Assembly: GCF_000340435.2 (NCBI RefSeq)
Contig: NZ_CP011883.2
Coordinates: 3,642,687-3,706,686 of the forward strand
Source of the DNA: Mycobacterium haemophilum DSM 44634
GTDB taxonomy: Bacteria; Actinomycetota; Actinomycetes; Mycobacteriales; Mycobacteriaceae
Direction: 5' to 3'
DNA: 64,000 nt
A program made the position numbers and the translations under genes. The notes under the pieces were generated by a model. That model ran no database searches and was not told the DNA's origin. It worked only from the letters and a program-made list of their open reading frames with translations. Below, piece after piece: positions 34,784 to 43,100 of the stretch; the first letter of the stretch is position 1, and the number at the start of each line of letters is the position of its first letter.

Positions 34784-35188
34784 ATGGCGACGATCTTCAC
34801 CAAAATCATTAACCGTGAACTACCCGGCCGTTTCGTGTACGAGGATGACGACGTCGTCGCATTCCTCACCATTGAGCCAATGACACAGGGCCATACGCTT
34901 GTTGTGCCACGCGCCGAGATCGATCAATGGCAGAACGTGGATCCTGCGGTATTCGGCCGCGTCATGGATGTGAGTCAGCTGATCGGCAAGGCTGTATGCC
35001 GGGCGTTCAACACCGAGCGCGCCGGGGTGATCATCGCCGGACTGGAAGTACCCCACCTGCACGTCCATGTGTTTCCTACCCGCAGCCTGAGCGACTTTGG
35101 CTTTGCCAATGTCGACCGCAACCCGTCCCCGGAATCCCTCGACGCGGCGCAAACCAAAATCAAGGCAGCCCTGGCTCAGCTGGCGTGA
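34784..35188 (+). CDS. HIT-family nucleotide hydrolase/transferase
   Basis: 134 aa, ATG 34784. The histidine triad is VPHLHVHVFP (HxHxH), with the N-terminal FTKIINRELPGRFVYEDDDVVAFL of HINT-like proteins. These hydrolyse AMP-lysine or nucleoside phosphoramidates. It corresponds to Rv0759c and is convergent with phoR, whose stop is 30 bp away. No terminator hairpin is evident between them. Confidence 0.9.
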   Translation: MATIFTKIINRELPGRFVYEDDDVVAFLTIEPMTQGHTLVVPRAEIDQWQNVDPAVFGRVMDVSQLIGKAVCRAFNTERAGVIIAGLEVPHLHVHVFPTRSLSDFGFANVDRNPSPESLDAAQTKIKAALAQLA

Positions 35189-35217
35189 GCTGGCGGTCCC
35201 TCTCGGTCAAGGCGCGC

Positions 35218-36654
35218 TCAAACGTGCGCGGGTACATCGCTGACCCGCGGCAGCGTGACGCGGAAGCAGCAGCCCTGCCCCGGTGCGGTTGTCACAGTGA
35301 CCACACCGCCGTGGGCGCGCACCAAAGAGTCGACGATCGACAACCCCAGTCCGGTACCGCCACTGGCCCGGGCTCGAGACGAGTCGGTGCGATAGAACCG
35401 CTCGAAGACCCGCAGCGCATCCTCCTGACTCATGCCTGGACCCTGGTCAGCCACTTCGAGCACCGCGTTGCCGCCATCGGTGCCGACCCGCACGGTGACG
35501 TCGGCGCCTTCCGGGGTGTGCTGTAAGGCGTTGGCGACGAGATTGCTCAGCACCTGGCGTATCCGAGGCTCATCACCATGAACCTCCGGGGTACCGGGAC
35601 CGTCAAAGACTTCCATAGTGATCGTGCGGTTGGGGTCGATTGCCTGCGCGTCGTGCACGGCATCGCTGGCCAGCGCCAACAAGTCCACCCGACGGTGTTC
35701 GAGTGGCCGCTGCACATCCAGGCGGGCGAGCAACAACAAATCGTCCACCAGCAGGCCCATCCGGCTTGCTTCGCTTTCGATCCGCGACATCAACATGGCC
35801 ACGTCGCGGGCAGCGCCCTGCCGATACAACTCAGCGAACCCACGAATGGTGGTCAACGGGGTGCGTAGTTCGTGGCTGGCGTCGGTGATGAACCGCCGCA
35901 TCCGGTCCTCTGAACCGCGGGCCGTCTCGGCAGAAGACTCCGAGGATGCCAACGCTTCCTGAATCTGGGTAAGCATTCCGTTGAGCGCCAACGAAAGTCG
36001 GCCCACCTCGGTTCGGGGATCACGTTCCGGCACGCGGCGATCCAGCTGGCCCGCGGCGATCGCCGCAGCGGTTTGCTCGACTTCAGCCAGCGGTCGCAGG
36101 CTACGGTGCACGACCGCATAACCGGCAATCCCGACCACAACCAGCACCGCCACCCCGATGCCGAACTGCGACCAGACCAGCGACCGGACCGTGTGCTGGA
36201 CGTCGGACAAATCGATCGCGACCGTGGTCAGGCCGTGCGGCCCCCGCACCGACACCGCTCGCCACTGGATGTCAGAGCCGCTGACCGATCGCAGGGTCGT
36301 CGGATTAGGGCCCACATCATTGTTAGACGGGAGTGCCGGTTCGGCGTTGCGGTCGTTGATGGCCGTAAAGGTGCTGCCGTCAGCGCCAATACCCCGTACA
36401 TAGAACTTTGACGGCGGCCGGCCCGGGTCTGGGCCCGCGTAGGGCGGACCGGTCCCCGGTCGCCGCGGGGCCTGTGCCCAGCTTCGGGATGCGTCGAGCA
36501 GCGTCGAGTCAATGCGGCTGACCAGGCTGTGACGCAGGATCGAGGTGACCGCGACCCCCGAGGTCACCAGGCCGCAGGCCACCAGCGCTAGGGTGGCGGC
36601 AACCAGGCCTACCCGCAACGGCATTCCGCGTCGAAGCTGTTGTGCCATACCCAT
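35218..36654 (-). CDS. phoR: Sensor histidine kinase PhoR
   Basis: 478 aa. Order: TM1 at about 14-38, an extracytoplasmic domain of about 110 residues, TM2 at about 162-184 (QFGIGVAVLVVVGIAGYAVV), HAMP, then the phospho-acceptor DASHELRTPLTT (His about 261), the N-box NLVANALQHTP, and the ATP lid DQGPGMS plus GGTGLGLSIV. It senses acidic or other envelope signals and phosphorylates PhoP, controlling lipid synthesis and ESX-1-related functions in pathogenic mycobacteria. It lies 42 bp downstream of phoP. All kinase motifs are intact. Confidence 0.95.
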   Translation of the reverse strand: MGMAQQLRRGMPLRVGLVAATLALVACGLVTSGVAVTSILRHSLVSRIDSTLLDASRSWAQAPRRPGTGPPYAGPDPGRPPSKFYVRGIGADGSTFTAINDRNAEPALPSNNDVGPNPTTLRSVSGSDIQWRAVSVRGPHGLTTVAIDLSDVQHTVRSLVWSQFGIGVAVLVVVGIAGYAVVHRSLRPLAEVEQTAAAIAAGQLDRRVPERDPRTEVGRLSLALNGMLTQIQEALASSESSAETARGSEDRMRRFITDASHELRTPLTTIRGFAELYRQGAARDVAMLMSRIESEASRMGLLVDDLLLLARLDVQRPLEHRRVDLLALASDAVHDAQAIDPNRTITMEVFDGPGTPEVHGDEPRIRQVLSNLVANALQHTPEGADVTVRVGTDGGNAVLEVADQGPGMSQEDALRVFERFYRTDSSRARASGGTGLGLSIVDSLVRAHGGVVTVTTAPGQGCCFRVTLPRVSDVPAHV

Positions 36655-36696
36655 ACTCGCTATCGCTTGCCATCTCGCCGAGTCACTGGTGGCGAC

Positions 36697-37416
36697 TCAG
36701 CGCGGCTCCCGCAACACGTAGCCCACCCCACGCAAGGTATGCAGCAACCGCTTCTCCCCGGTGTCAATCTTGCGGCGCAGATACGACACATAGGACTCGA
36801 CCACATTGACGTCGCCCCCAAAGTCATAGCGCCACACATGATCGAGGATTTTGGGTTTGCTCAACACGGTGCCGGCGTTGATCACAAAGTAGCGCAGCAA
36901 AGTGAATTCGGTGGGAGAAAGCGATACCGGCTCGCCGGCCTTCCAGACTTCGTGGGTCTCCTCGTCGAGTTCGATATCTGCGAAGGTGAGGCGGGCATTG
37001 CGAGGTTCTGCCCTGCCCTTGCCGGCGCGGCGCAGAATGACTCGCAGCCGAGCAACGACCTCCTCAAGGCTGAACGGCTTTGTCACATAGTCGTCGCCGC
37101 CCAGGGTCAGACCGGCAATCTTGTCCTGCAGTGAGTCGCGCGCGGTCAGGAACAACGCCGGGGCGTCAATGCCGTCGGCACGCAGCCGGCGCAGCACCCC
37201 GAAACCATCCATCCCCGGCATCATCACGTCCAGGATCACCGCGTCCGGCCGAGCTTCGCGGGCCCGGTCCAGCGCCGCAGCTCCGTTGGTCGCGGTGTGA
37301 ACCTCAAAGCCCTGGAATTTGAGGCTCACCGAGAGCAGTTCGACAATGTTGGCTTCGTCGTCGACAACGAGGACGCGCGCCTCCGGGGTGGTTTCGCTGG
37401 GGGTTACCGCTGTCAT
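36697..37416 (-). CDS. phoP: Response regulator PhoP
   Basis: 239 aa, ATG 37416. Receiver domain: acidic pair VVDDE, phospho-acceptor Asp63 in AVILDVMMPG, Thr in FLTARD and Lys in YVTKPF. The OmpR-type winged helix follows (SPTEFTLLRYFVIN, the SYVSYLRRKID recognition helix, RGVGYVLREPR). It is slightly shorter at the N-terminus than the 247-aa M. tuberculosis protein. First gene of phoPR; its promoter lies in the 160-bp gap shared with the divergent repeat protein. I did not find a convincing PhoP direct-repeat box there by eye. Confidence 0.96.
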   Translation of the reverse strand: MTAVTPSETTPEARVLVVDDEANIVELLSVSLKFQGFEVHTATNGAAALDRAREARPDAVILDVMMPGMDGFGVLRRLRADGIDAPALFLTARDSLQDKIAGLTLGGDDYVTKPFSLEEVVARLRVILRRAGKGRAEPRNARLTFADIELDEETHEVWKAGEPVSLSPTEFTLLRYFVINAGTVLSKPKILDHVWRYDFGGDVNVVESYVSYLRRKIDTGEKRLLHTLRGVGYVLREPR

Positions 37417-37576
37417 CAGTTCACATCTCTCGCACGTGGTTGGATGCTAGCTTTCTAGTCATTGTGTAGTTCCTGGGAACCGGTTGCCAATGGCCTGCCA
37501 AGAGTCTGCCAGTAATCGCCTCAGCTGCCAGGACCCTGCTGGGGTTTTCTGAGCGCGTTGCGAATAAACTCACTCC

Positions 37577-38299
37577 ATGGATCTGGGCAAGCGCATCGCG
37601 GCGATGGCGACCGTGCCCATACGATTCGGGCTTGCCGCGACGGAGGCGAGCCTTAACCTCGCTGGCGCGGGCCTTAACCTGGCAAAGCAGGCCCTGGGTG
37701 ACAGCGGCAGCACCGGCTCAAACGCAATGGCCAGCGTGTTGGGAATTGATGACGCCCTCGCGCGCGCCAACCGGCTAGCCCGGCTGCTGGATGACGATGC
37801 ACCACTGGGACGCGCGATCGCGCCCGAAGGACCGGTGGATCGCCTGCTGCGCCCGGGCGGGTTGGTCGATCTGGTGACAGCGCCCGGTGGTTTACTCGAC
37901 CGCCTGACCGAGGAGGGCGGCGGGTTGCAGCGCGCGTTGCAGCCGGGCGGGCTGGCCGATCAGCTGCTCGCAGCGGACGGGTTGATCGAACGACTCCTCT
38001 CCGACGGTGGGCTGGCCGACCGACTGCTCGCCGAGGACGGCCTGATCGACAAGTTGACGGCGAAGGACGGACCACTCGAACAGCTCACCGACCTTGTCGA
38101 CACCCTGGGGCGACTGACGCCCGGGATGGAGGCGCTGGAGCCCGCTATCGCCACCCTGCAAGACGCTGTCTCCGCGCTGACCCTGGTGGTCAACCCGCTC
38201 AGCAACATCGCCGAACGCATCCCGCTGCCGCGCCGCTCACCTCGGCACCCGCCGTCCCGGTCGGTGCGATCGCAACGCGTCATCGACGCCGACGAATGA
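37577..38299 (+). CDS. Decapeptide-repeat protein of unknown function
   Basis: 240 aa, ATG 37577, divergent from phoP and matching Rv0756c in position and length. Function not recognised. Residues about 83-180 form roughly ten consecutive 10-residue repeats of the pattern x-x-G-[GP]-L-x-[DE]-[RQK]-L-[LT] (examples PGGLADQLLA, DGGLADRLLA, EDGLIDKLTA), with one phase slip at 111-120. The hydrophobic Leu pattern suggests a regular helical or solenoid rod. An Ala/Leu-rich amphipathic N-terminus (MATVPIRFGLAATEASLNLA) and a basic, Pro-rich C-terminus flank it. There is no obvious signal peptide. Confidence 0.8.
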   Translation: MDLGKRIAAMATVPIRFGLAATEASLNLAGAGLNLAKQALGDSGSTGSNAMASVLGIDDALARANRLARLLDDDAPLGRAIAPEGPVDRLLRPGGLVDLVTAPGGLLDRLTEEGGGLQRALQPGGLADQLLAADGLIERLLSDGGLADRLLAEDGLIDKLTAKDGPLEQLTDLVDTLGRLTPGMEALEPAIATLQDAVSALTLVVNPLSNIAERIPLPRRSPRHPPSRSVRSQRVIDADE

Positions 38300-38324
38300 G
38301 CAGCTAGGCTTGCACCGGTTTTAC

Positions 38325-38399
38325 GCCTCCTTAGCTCAGTGGTAGAGCACTCGCCTTGTAAGCGAGCGGTCGTCAGTTCAATCCTGACAGGGGGCTCCA
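38325..38399 (+). tRNA. tRNA-Thr (anticodon TGT)
   Basis: 75 bases including an encoded CCA (38397-38399). The acceptor stem GCCTCCT pairs with AGGGGGC allowing one G-U. The D-arm contains AGCTCAGTGGTAGAGC, the anticodon stem is CTCGC/GCGAG with loop CTTGTAA (TGT at 38357-38359), and the T-arm loop is TTCAATC. Its 3' half is duplicated 2050 bp downstream. Confidence 0.97.
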
Positions 38400-38404
38400 A
38401 CTTT
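38351..38404. repeat. tRNA 3'-half repeat, left copy (candidate att site)
   Basis: 54 bases covering the anticodon arm, T-arm, acceptor 3' strand, CCA and five further bases. They recur at 40401-40454 with two mismatches. Such tRNA 3'-end repeats are the usual footprint of tyrosine-integrase elements. Confidence 0.75.
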
Positions 38405-38449
38405 GTGTATGACGTCGGTTGATGGTTTAACAACAGGCGGTCGCACTTC

Positions 38450-39337
38450 TCACCGGCTCGTACTTGCTTGAGCGGCTTGAAAGACAGAGCGCCAGAGGTC
38501 TGTGCCGTGGAAGTGTCCAGCGCGCGGCAGCACCTCCAATTGTGCCTTCGGGATGAGCTTCGCCACGTGCTCGGCATGATGAAGTGGGACGGCGCCGTCC
38601 AATTCACCGTGCCAGAGGTGGACCAGACACTCAACACCCGCGAGGTCCAGATCCAGTCCCGACGATGTACCCCAGAGTCGCCACTCCTCGGCAAGTCCGT
38701 GCGGGCCGTTTCTGGTGGCTTCGGCGTAGGCGTCAGCGAAGAACTCTTCTGCTTCTGGGTAGATCGCGCGGTCCACAGGGTGAATTGCCAGCTGAGCATA
38801 TTTTGCTGGGGAGGTTTGCCTGATGTACCAGCGCCCAACGGCGGGAGCCAGACCGAGCAACCGACCCTTCATCACTTTCCGAGTGTTCACCCCACGCCCG
38901 AACCGCAGTGTTCGGGTCGGGTCCACCCCGCTGACAATGCCAACAAAGGTCAACCTCTCGGGAAACGCTAAGGCACAAGCAATCGTGTAGCGCGCACCAC
39001 CTGAATACCCGAGGATTGCGAATCGGTCGAGCTCAAGCTCATCCGCCACGGTGAGAACATCGGCGGGCCAATCGGCATAACGCCGTCGCGGTTGGTGCGT
39101 TGATCCACCAAAGCCGGGGCGATCAATTCCGATGAGCCGCACACCCGACCCGTTTAGCGCCGGTCGATTAAACGGATGGTCCCAATCCAGGCGCGACCCA
39201 GGAGTCCCGTGGAAGTAGAGCAACGGTGACCCGTCGAGTTGCCCCATCTGAGCGTATGCCAGCGACCGACCGTCCGATGTGCAAACGGTTCCCTCTACGA
39301 CGCCCACGGTCATGCTCTTTCGTTGTCGCTTGCGCAT
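38450..39337 (-). CDS. Alpha/beta-hydrolase
   Basis: 295 aa from 39337, or 287 aa from the internal Met at 39313 (MTVGVVEGTVCTSDGRSLAY). Oxyanion loop YFHGTPGSR, nucleophile GYSGGARY, acid in LWHGELDGAVP and His in RAGHFHG complete a catalytic triad, so it should be an active hydrolase or esterase. It is cytoplasmic, with no signal seen. It lies inside the tRNA-Thr-flanked segment and may be cargo of the former element or native DNA trapped by it. Substrate unknown. Confidence 0.85.
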   Translation of the reverse strand: MRKRQRKSMTVGVVEGTVCTSDGRSLAYAQMGQLDGSPLLYFHGTPGSRLDWDHPFNRPALNGSGVRLIGIDRPGFGGSTHQPRRRYADWPADVLTVADELELDRFAILGYSGGARYTIACALAFPERLTFVGIVSGVDPTRTLRFGRGVNTRKVMKGRLLGLAPAVGRWYIRQTSPAKYAQLAIHPVDRAIYPEAEEFFADAYAEATRNGPHGLAEEWRLWGTSSGLDLDLAGVECLVHLWHGELDGAVPLHHAEHVAKLIPKAQLEVLPRAGHFHGTDLWRSVFQAAQASTSR

Positions 39338-39563
39338 GTCAAGAGCGGCACTCTACCGACAGGCGACCGATCGCGTACGCATCGGGTCACATTGTGATTG
39401 TTGCCGCGAGGCCAGCATTTTGCACCCACCGGCCGCCACTATGCGGCCCGCGCGCGCCCAGCGCGCGGGGCTGGTTATCTCCCCACCGCTGGGGCCGCAG
39501 TCTCAGGACGATTCGTCGCCGACGTCGTCGAGGCGAAACCCACCGAGGCGGCGGGCAATGTCG
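39338..39563. other. Spacer, nothing recognised
   Basis: No coding pattern, RNA or repeat that I can support between the hydrolase and the phage-like relics. Confidence 0.4.
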
Positions 39564-39905
39564 TCAGTTTTGGTCAAAGTCGCGTTGTATCGCTCGCAAG
39601 TGGATTAGCTGTTGGTGACCTCGCTCCGTCAGGCACAGATAGACTCCGTAATCAGTGGGTGCGAGTTGCGCTTGGTCCGGCAGCAAGTCAACCGATTCGG
39701 GCAGGGGGTCGCCGATGACCCAGCGACCCGGTTTGCCCCGCTTGTCTTCGAGGTTGCGGACATAGCCACCGTTGGCGGGCGTGCGTAGTCGGCGGCACAC
39801 GTTGGAATTTGTCCAGCGCCAACTTGTCGGCGACGGCTCGGGCCATTTACACCCTCAGGGCACGCGAGCGCGGCGACCGCACCGACAATCTCGCGCACGG
39901 TCATA
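39564..39905 (-). pseudogene. Remnant of a phage-type replication protein C-terminus
   Basis: The 3' part, LRTPANGGYVRNLEDKRGKP then WVIGDPLPESVDLLP, resembles the C-terminal winged-helix tail of phage/prophage primase-helicase or DUF3631-like proteins (rGYV, GKPGRxxxxWVIGDPLPE). The upstream part (MTVREIVGAVAALACPE) is in another frame, so the gene is frameshifted and truncated. Family assignment is by resemblance only. Confidence 0.45.
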
Positions 39906-40129
39906 GCGCACGCCAGATGAGCGAGATAAGCGAAGCTGTGAAACGTCGAAAGACGTTGAACTGTATTATTTCTACTGTTCTCAGCACACTTTTAAGTCAG
40001 CTGAGACGGCAGGTTTTCGAAACCTGCCGGGGCACCATTTGACCTGCGGAAGCGTAAACCCGTGCAAAGATTCATGCAACTAGGCACGAGCCGGGCATCG
40101 ACGGGGGCCGGGGCTAAGGACGAACATCG

Positions 40130-40336
40130 GTGGGGTGACCGATGACGCAACGCGCCACGCGAATAGTTACAGTACGCAAAGGACCCGCGGAGAGTCGACC
40201 GCACGACCACCAGGTCAGGCCGCGCACTTCGCGGGATGATGTGATCGGCGGTCGCACTGACCACGGTTGCAACTCTCAAGCCGCAACTGACGTAACGGGT
40301 CCTCGGAAGGACTTGAGCGCGGAGTCTGCGCCATGC
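40130..40336 (-). pseudogene. Remnant of an HNH endonuclease
   Basis: WRRLRAQVLPRTRYVSCGLR, then ATADHIIPRSA, then AYCNYSRGALRHR matches the phage-type HNH nuclease layout (RxxVLxRDxxxC, xxDHIIPxSxGG, CNxxKG). Key Cys and His positions are partly lost and the C-terminal half is missing. It lies just inside the right-hand tRNA repeat, where phage cos/HNH modules are often found. Confidence 0.65.
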
Positions 40337-40400
40337 GCTGGTGAGCCCCATCTGGCGTCATTCGGTCGGACTACGACAAACCCGTTCGGACGGGTTGAGA

Positions 40401-40454
40401 TCGCCTTGTAAGCGAGCGGTCATCAGTTCAATCCTGACAGAGGGCTCCAACTTT
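40401..40454. repeat. tRNA-Thr 3'-half repeat, right copy (candidate att site)
   Basis: Matches 38351-38404 at 52 of 54 positions. It begins exactly at the anticodon-arm residue TCGCCTTGTAAGCGAG and has no 5' tRNA half, so it is not a functional tRNA. Confidence 0.75.
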
Positions 40455-40481
40455 CACTGCCCGCGCGGCCGGAGCGCCCAG

Positions 40482-41867
40482 TTACGGCAACAGGTTGGTC
40501 AGATCGGTCGATAGGCCAGCCAGGCTGCCGCCCACTGCGTCGACCACGTCCCGGGTTACCGCGACGGGGAACTGAACGGTCGCCGTAGCGACCTCGTCGA
40601 CACCGTCTCGAACCGCGTTCACGATCGCCGCCGGATCACCGGTGAAAAGGGACGCCCCGATGTTGTAGGCCGCAAACTGTGGCGCCATGATCAGGTTCCG
40701 CGCGTCGACGAACAGCTCGGTCGGCAACGATGCCGGCGGGACGGGTACGCCGTCCCAACTGACCAGCGTCCAGCCAAGCTGGGGATCGCCCTGCACCACA
40801 ACAACGCCGGTGTTGGACAACGGGTGGGTGAGCATGAGCAAGAGATCGGGGTTTTTGACATTCATCAACGTCCCGACCTCGATCGCAAATTCGCTGGAGT
40901 AAGCGACGTCGGTGATCTGGCCGTTGACGGCCTGGATCGGGTGGGCTATGGCAGTGGAATACATCGTTTGCAGCGCGCTGGTAAAGCCCTGGTCGAAAAC
41001 CACCCCGTTAAAGCTGGTAGACCCCGGGGCCAGCATCGGTACGAGGGGAAATCCGAGCGTCCAGGCGACCGGACCGACCAGATACAGCAGGCCCGCGGGG
41101 TTGATTTGCGGTAAGCCATCGAAAATGCCGGCGTTGATCTCGTTGAGGCCGGCCAACACCTGCGGGTTCATTCCCAGCATGCCGACCAACGGCGCCGCGG
41201 TCTGCTGCGCCCTGATCAACTGCGACTCGAAGATCCCGGCGAAGGGGCCCTGCGACGCCAGCACGTTAGCGATCGTCTGCGCCTGTTGCTGGCCCAGCTG
41301 GGTGAGTGGAAGTCCGGGCACCGCCGTGTCAATCAGGCTTGCCGCGTTGCCCATCGACTGCCCGTGCCGGACGAAGTCAATGACGATCGACTGCTGGGTG
41401 TGGCTGGTGGAAGCTGCCGCCGTTCCGGCGACACCATGGCCGATCAGATCACGGCCAAACAGCATCTCGGTGGTCGCATTGATCATCGGATCGAGCAGCT
41501 GGCCAAGCGGGCTGCCTATCCAGGCTTCGCCGACCACGGAAACGGCTGAACTCGCCGCGCCCAGCGCCCCCTGCATCGACGTGGTGATGGCCGCCTCCAT
41601 ACCCACATACGATGCCGATGCCGCGCTCAGGGTGCGCACAAACTGCTGGTAGTACGTCGCTGCCTGCGCCGCCGCCGCCTGAAACTCCTGAGCGTGCGCG
41701 CCAAACAACGCCGCAATGGCCGCCGACACCTCATCACTGCCCGCCGCCACTAACTCAGTCGTCGGGACGAGTGCGGCCAGATTGGCGGCCGCCACTGCCG
41801 AACCGACCCGCGCTACATCCGCTGCCGCCGTCTCCAACATATCCGGCGCCACAAGAACAAATGACAT
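40482..41867 (-). CDS. PE-domain protein with a histidine-phosphatase (phosphoglycerate-mutase-like) domain
   Basis: 461 aa. Residues 1 to about 95 are a PE domain (MSFVLVAPDMLETAAADVAR; the PE pair is PD here) ending YVGME, a YxxxE secretion signal. After a linker, a histidine-phosphatase domain begins at about residue 161: IVIDFVRHGQSMGNAASLID has the catalytic RHG (167-169), and TQLGQQQAQTIANVL and SQLIRAQQTAAPL carry further pocket residues. M. tuberculosis PE_PGRS11 (Rv0754) has the same PE and mutase parts with a PGRS block between; none is present here. Likely a cell-surface or secreted enzyme. It is the last gene syntenic with the Rv07xx region. Confidence 0.88.
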   Translation of the reverse strand: MSFVLVAPDMLETAAADVARVGSAVAAANLAALVPTTELVAAGSDEVSAAIAALFGAHAQEFQAAAAQAATYYQQFVRTLSAASASYVGMEAAITTSMQGALGAASSAVSVVGEAWIGSPLGQLLDPMINATTEMLFGRDLIGHGVAGTAAASTSHTQQSIVIDFVRHGQSMGNAASLIDTAVPGLPLTQLGQQQAQTIANVLASQGPFAGIFESQLIRAQQTAAPLVGMLGMNPQVLAGLNEINAGIFDGLPQINPAGLLYLVGPVAWTLGFPLVPMLAPGSTSFNGVVFDQGFTSALQTMYSTAIAHPIQAVNGQITDVAYSSEFAIEVGTLMNVKNPDLLLMLTHPLSNTGVVVVQGDPQLGWTLVSWDGVPVPPASLPTELFVDARNLIMAPQFAAYNIGASLFTGDPAAIVNAVRDGVDEVATATVQFPVAVTRDVVDAVGGSLAGLSTDLTNLLP

Positions 41868-42317
41868 CGCCTGCCCTCGGTGCTATCAGGTACTTGACAT
41901 CATGGCGCCCAACGCCAGAAAGCGGGCGGGAATCGATGGCAATGGTGGTGAGCCACTACCCCGACCGATGCCCGCAAGGTCGCTTAACCCTCGTTACGCA
42001 AGCCGAAATACGCTCTGCTGCAACGAATACAGGCTAACAACCACTGCTGAAGCCTCGGGGCTGCGAACGTTGCAGTACCTCTGTTCGGCGGCACCCACGA
42101 AGTGCTGAGCATTGGTCAGATTCCAAGTGGGATGCATCCCGTTGACCTGCCTGACGACGTCGGCGCACGTCTAGCCAGGCTCGTTCATGACCAGACAACT
42201 GCCACCCCTTGGGCGAAAGCGTCATCATGGCTTAGCTTTAGCCCGAATTCCGGGACGCCAGATGATAGGCGGCGGCACTTCCCATACCGCCCAAGCCGAG
42301 CCGCATACACTGCCACC
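41868..42317. other. Intergenic, nothing recognised
   Basis: 450 bp without a supportable gene, RNA or repeat. It probably contains the promoter of the PE-mutase gene and a junction between two regions that are far apart in M. tuberculosis. Confidence 0.4.
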
Positions 42318-42590
42318 ATGGTGCATCCTTCACCGGCGAGGTACGCATTGAATCGGGTCCCCGTTGCGGTCGGGATGGCCGTTGTGCTTGTGATCACCGT
42401 GCTCGCGATACCGCTTAAAGTACGGTGTGGTGCGCCGGGCTACACCTGCGCTACGACGCTAGACGCGCACGGCAACGTTCACTATTACTACGAAGTTGAA
42501 CCGCTCGGCGTATACGTCGCCGAAATTGTCATGGGTTCAAATATTAGTTTTTATTACAAGTCGGGCGACGAAACCGCGAAGGTCCGGTAA
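42318..42590 (+). CDS. Small membrane-anchored hypothetical protein
   Basis: 90 aa, ATG 42318. One N-terminal membrane helix (about residues 15-32, PVAVGMAVVLVITVLAIPL) is followed by a short domain with two Cys (VRCGAPGYTCATTLD), then a Tyr-rich tail (GNVHYYYEVEPLGVYVAE). The Cys pair could form a disulfide outside the membrane. Family not recognised. It precedes another small exported protein by 70 bp. Confidence 0.6.
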   Translation: MVHPSPARYALNRVPVAVGMAVVLVITVLAIPLKVRCGAPGYTCATTLDAHGNVHYYYEVEPLGVYVAEIVMGSNISFYYKSGDETAKVR

Positions 42591-42660
42591 CTTGCCCCGC
42601 GCCGGCCTGAAACACACGGCTCGGGTCGCAAAGATCCGATGCGAATCCCCGGGAGGGAGC

Positions 42661-43080
42661 ATGCTCAATCGCAGCAGTGGACCCGCCGGCGCGCTCGGCA
42701 CCGCAGCGGTCACCGGATTTGCCGTGACGGCGGTGCTGATGTGCTGCACGGCACCACACTCACACGTCACCGAGGTGATGTTGGTCGACGCGACCGAAAG
42801 CGTGTGCGACGCGAAGGCGATGTGCCCCGCCGATCCAGCACCCGATAGTGGAGATCAAGCCACCGCCGAGCAGCGGGTCATCGATGGCTACATCGCGAAG
42901 CAAAAGGGTTGCACACCAGACACACCACCCAACCCCCGGTCCGTCACCTGGGATCCGCCCGGCTTTACGCCCAACATGGGAGGGACGGGCGTCGTGAATG
43001 ACACCGATCCCCGATTGGGCGGCCAATTCCGCGCCGACTGGGTAAACGGCCGGTGGCACATCGAATACCCGTACTGCTGA
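42661..43080 (+). CDS. Small secreted or lipid-anchored hypothetical protein
   Basis: 139 aa, ATG 42661 with GGGAGGGAG upstream. The N-terminus ALGTAAVTGFAVTAVLMCCTA is a signal-peptide-like hydrophobic stretch ending in Cys-Cys. The lipobox is imperfect, so lipoprotein status is uncertain. The mature part has conserved-looking PPGFTPNMGGTGV and FRADWVNGRWHIEYPYC segments with several Cys. Function not recognised. It is convergent with the following membrane-protein gene. Confidence 0.65.
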   Translation: MLNRSSGPAGALGTAAVTGFAVTAVLMCCTAPHSHVTEVMLVDATESVCDAKAMCPADPAPDSGDQATAEQRVIDGYIAKQKGCTPDTPPNPRSVTWDPPGFTPNMGGTGVVNDTDPRLGGQFRADWVNGRWHIEYPYC

Positions 43081-43100
43081 TCGCCCCGCACAAAACTTTG

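Noticed and set aside
37417..37576. PhoP autoregulatory direct-repeat box
   Set aside because: No pair of TCACAGC-like repeats with proper spacing could be found by eye.
40401..40454. Second tRNA-Thr gene
   Set aside because: Lacks the 5' half (acceptor 5' strand and D-arm), so it cannot fold as a tRNA.
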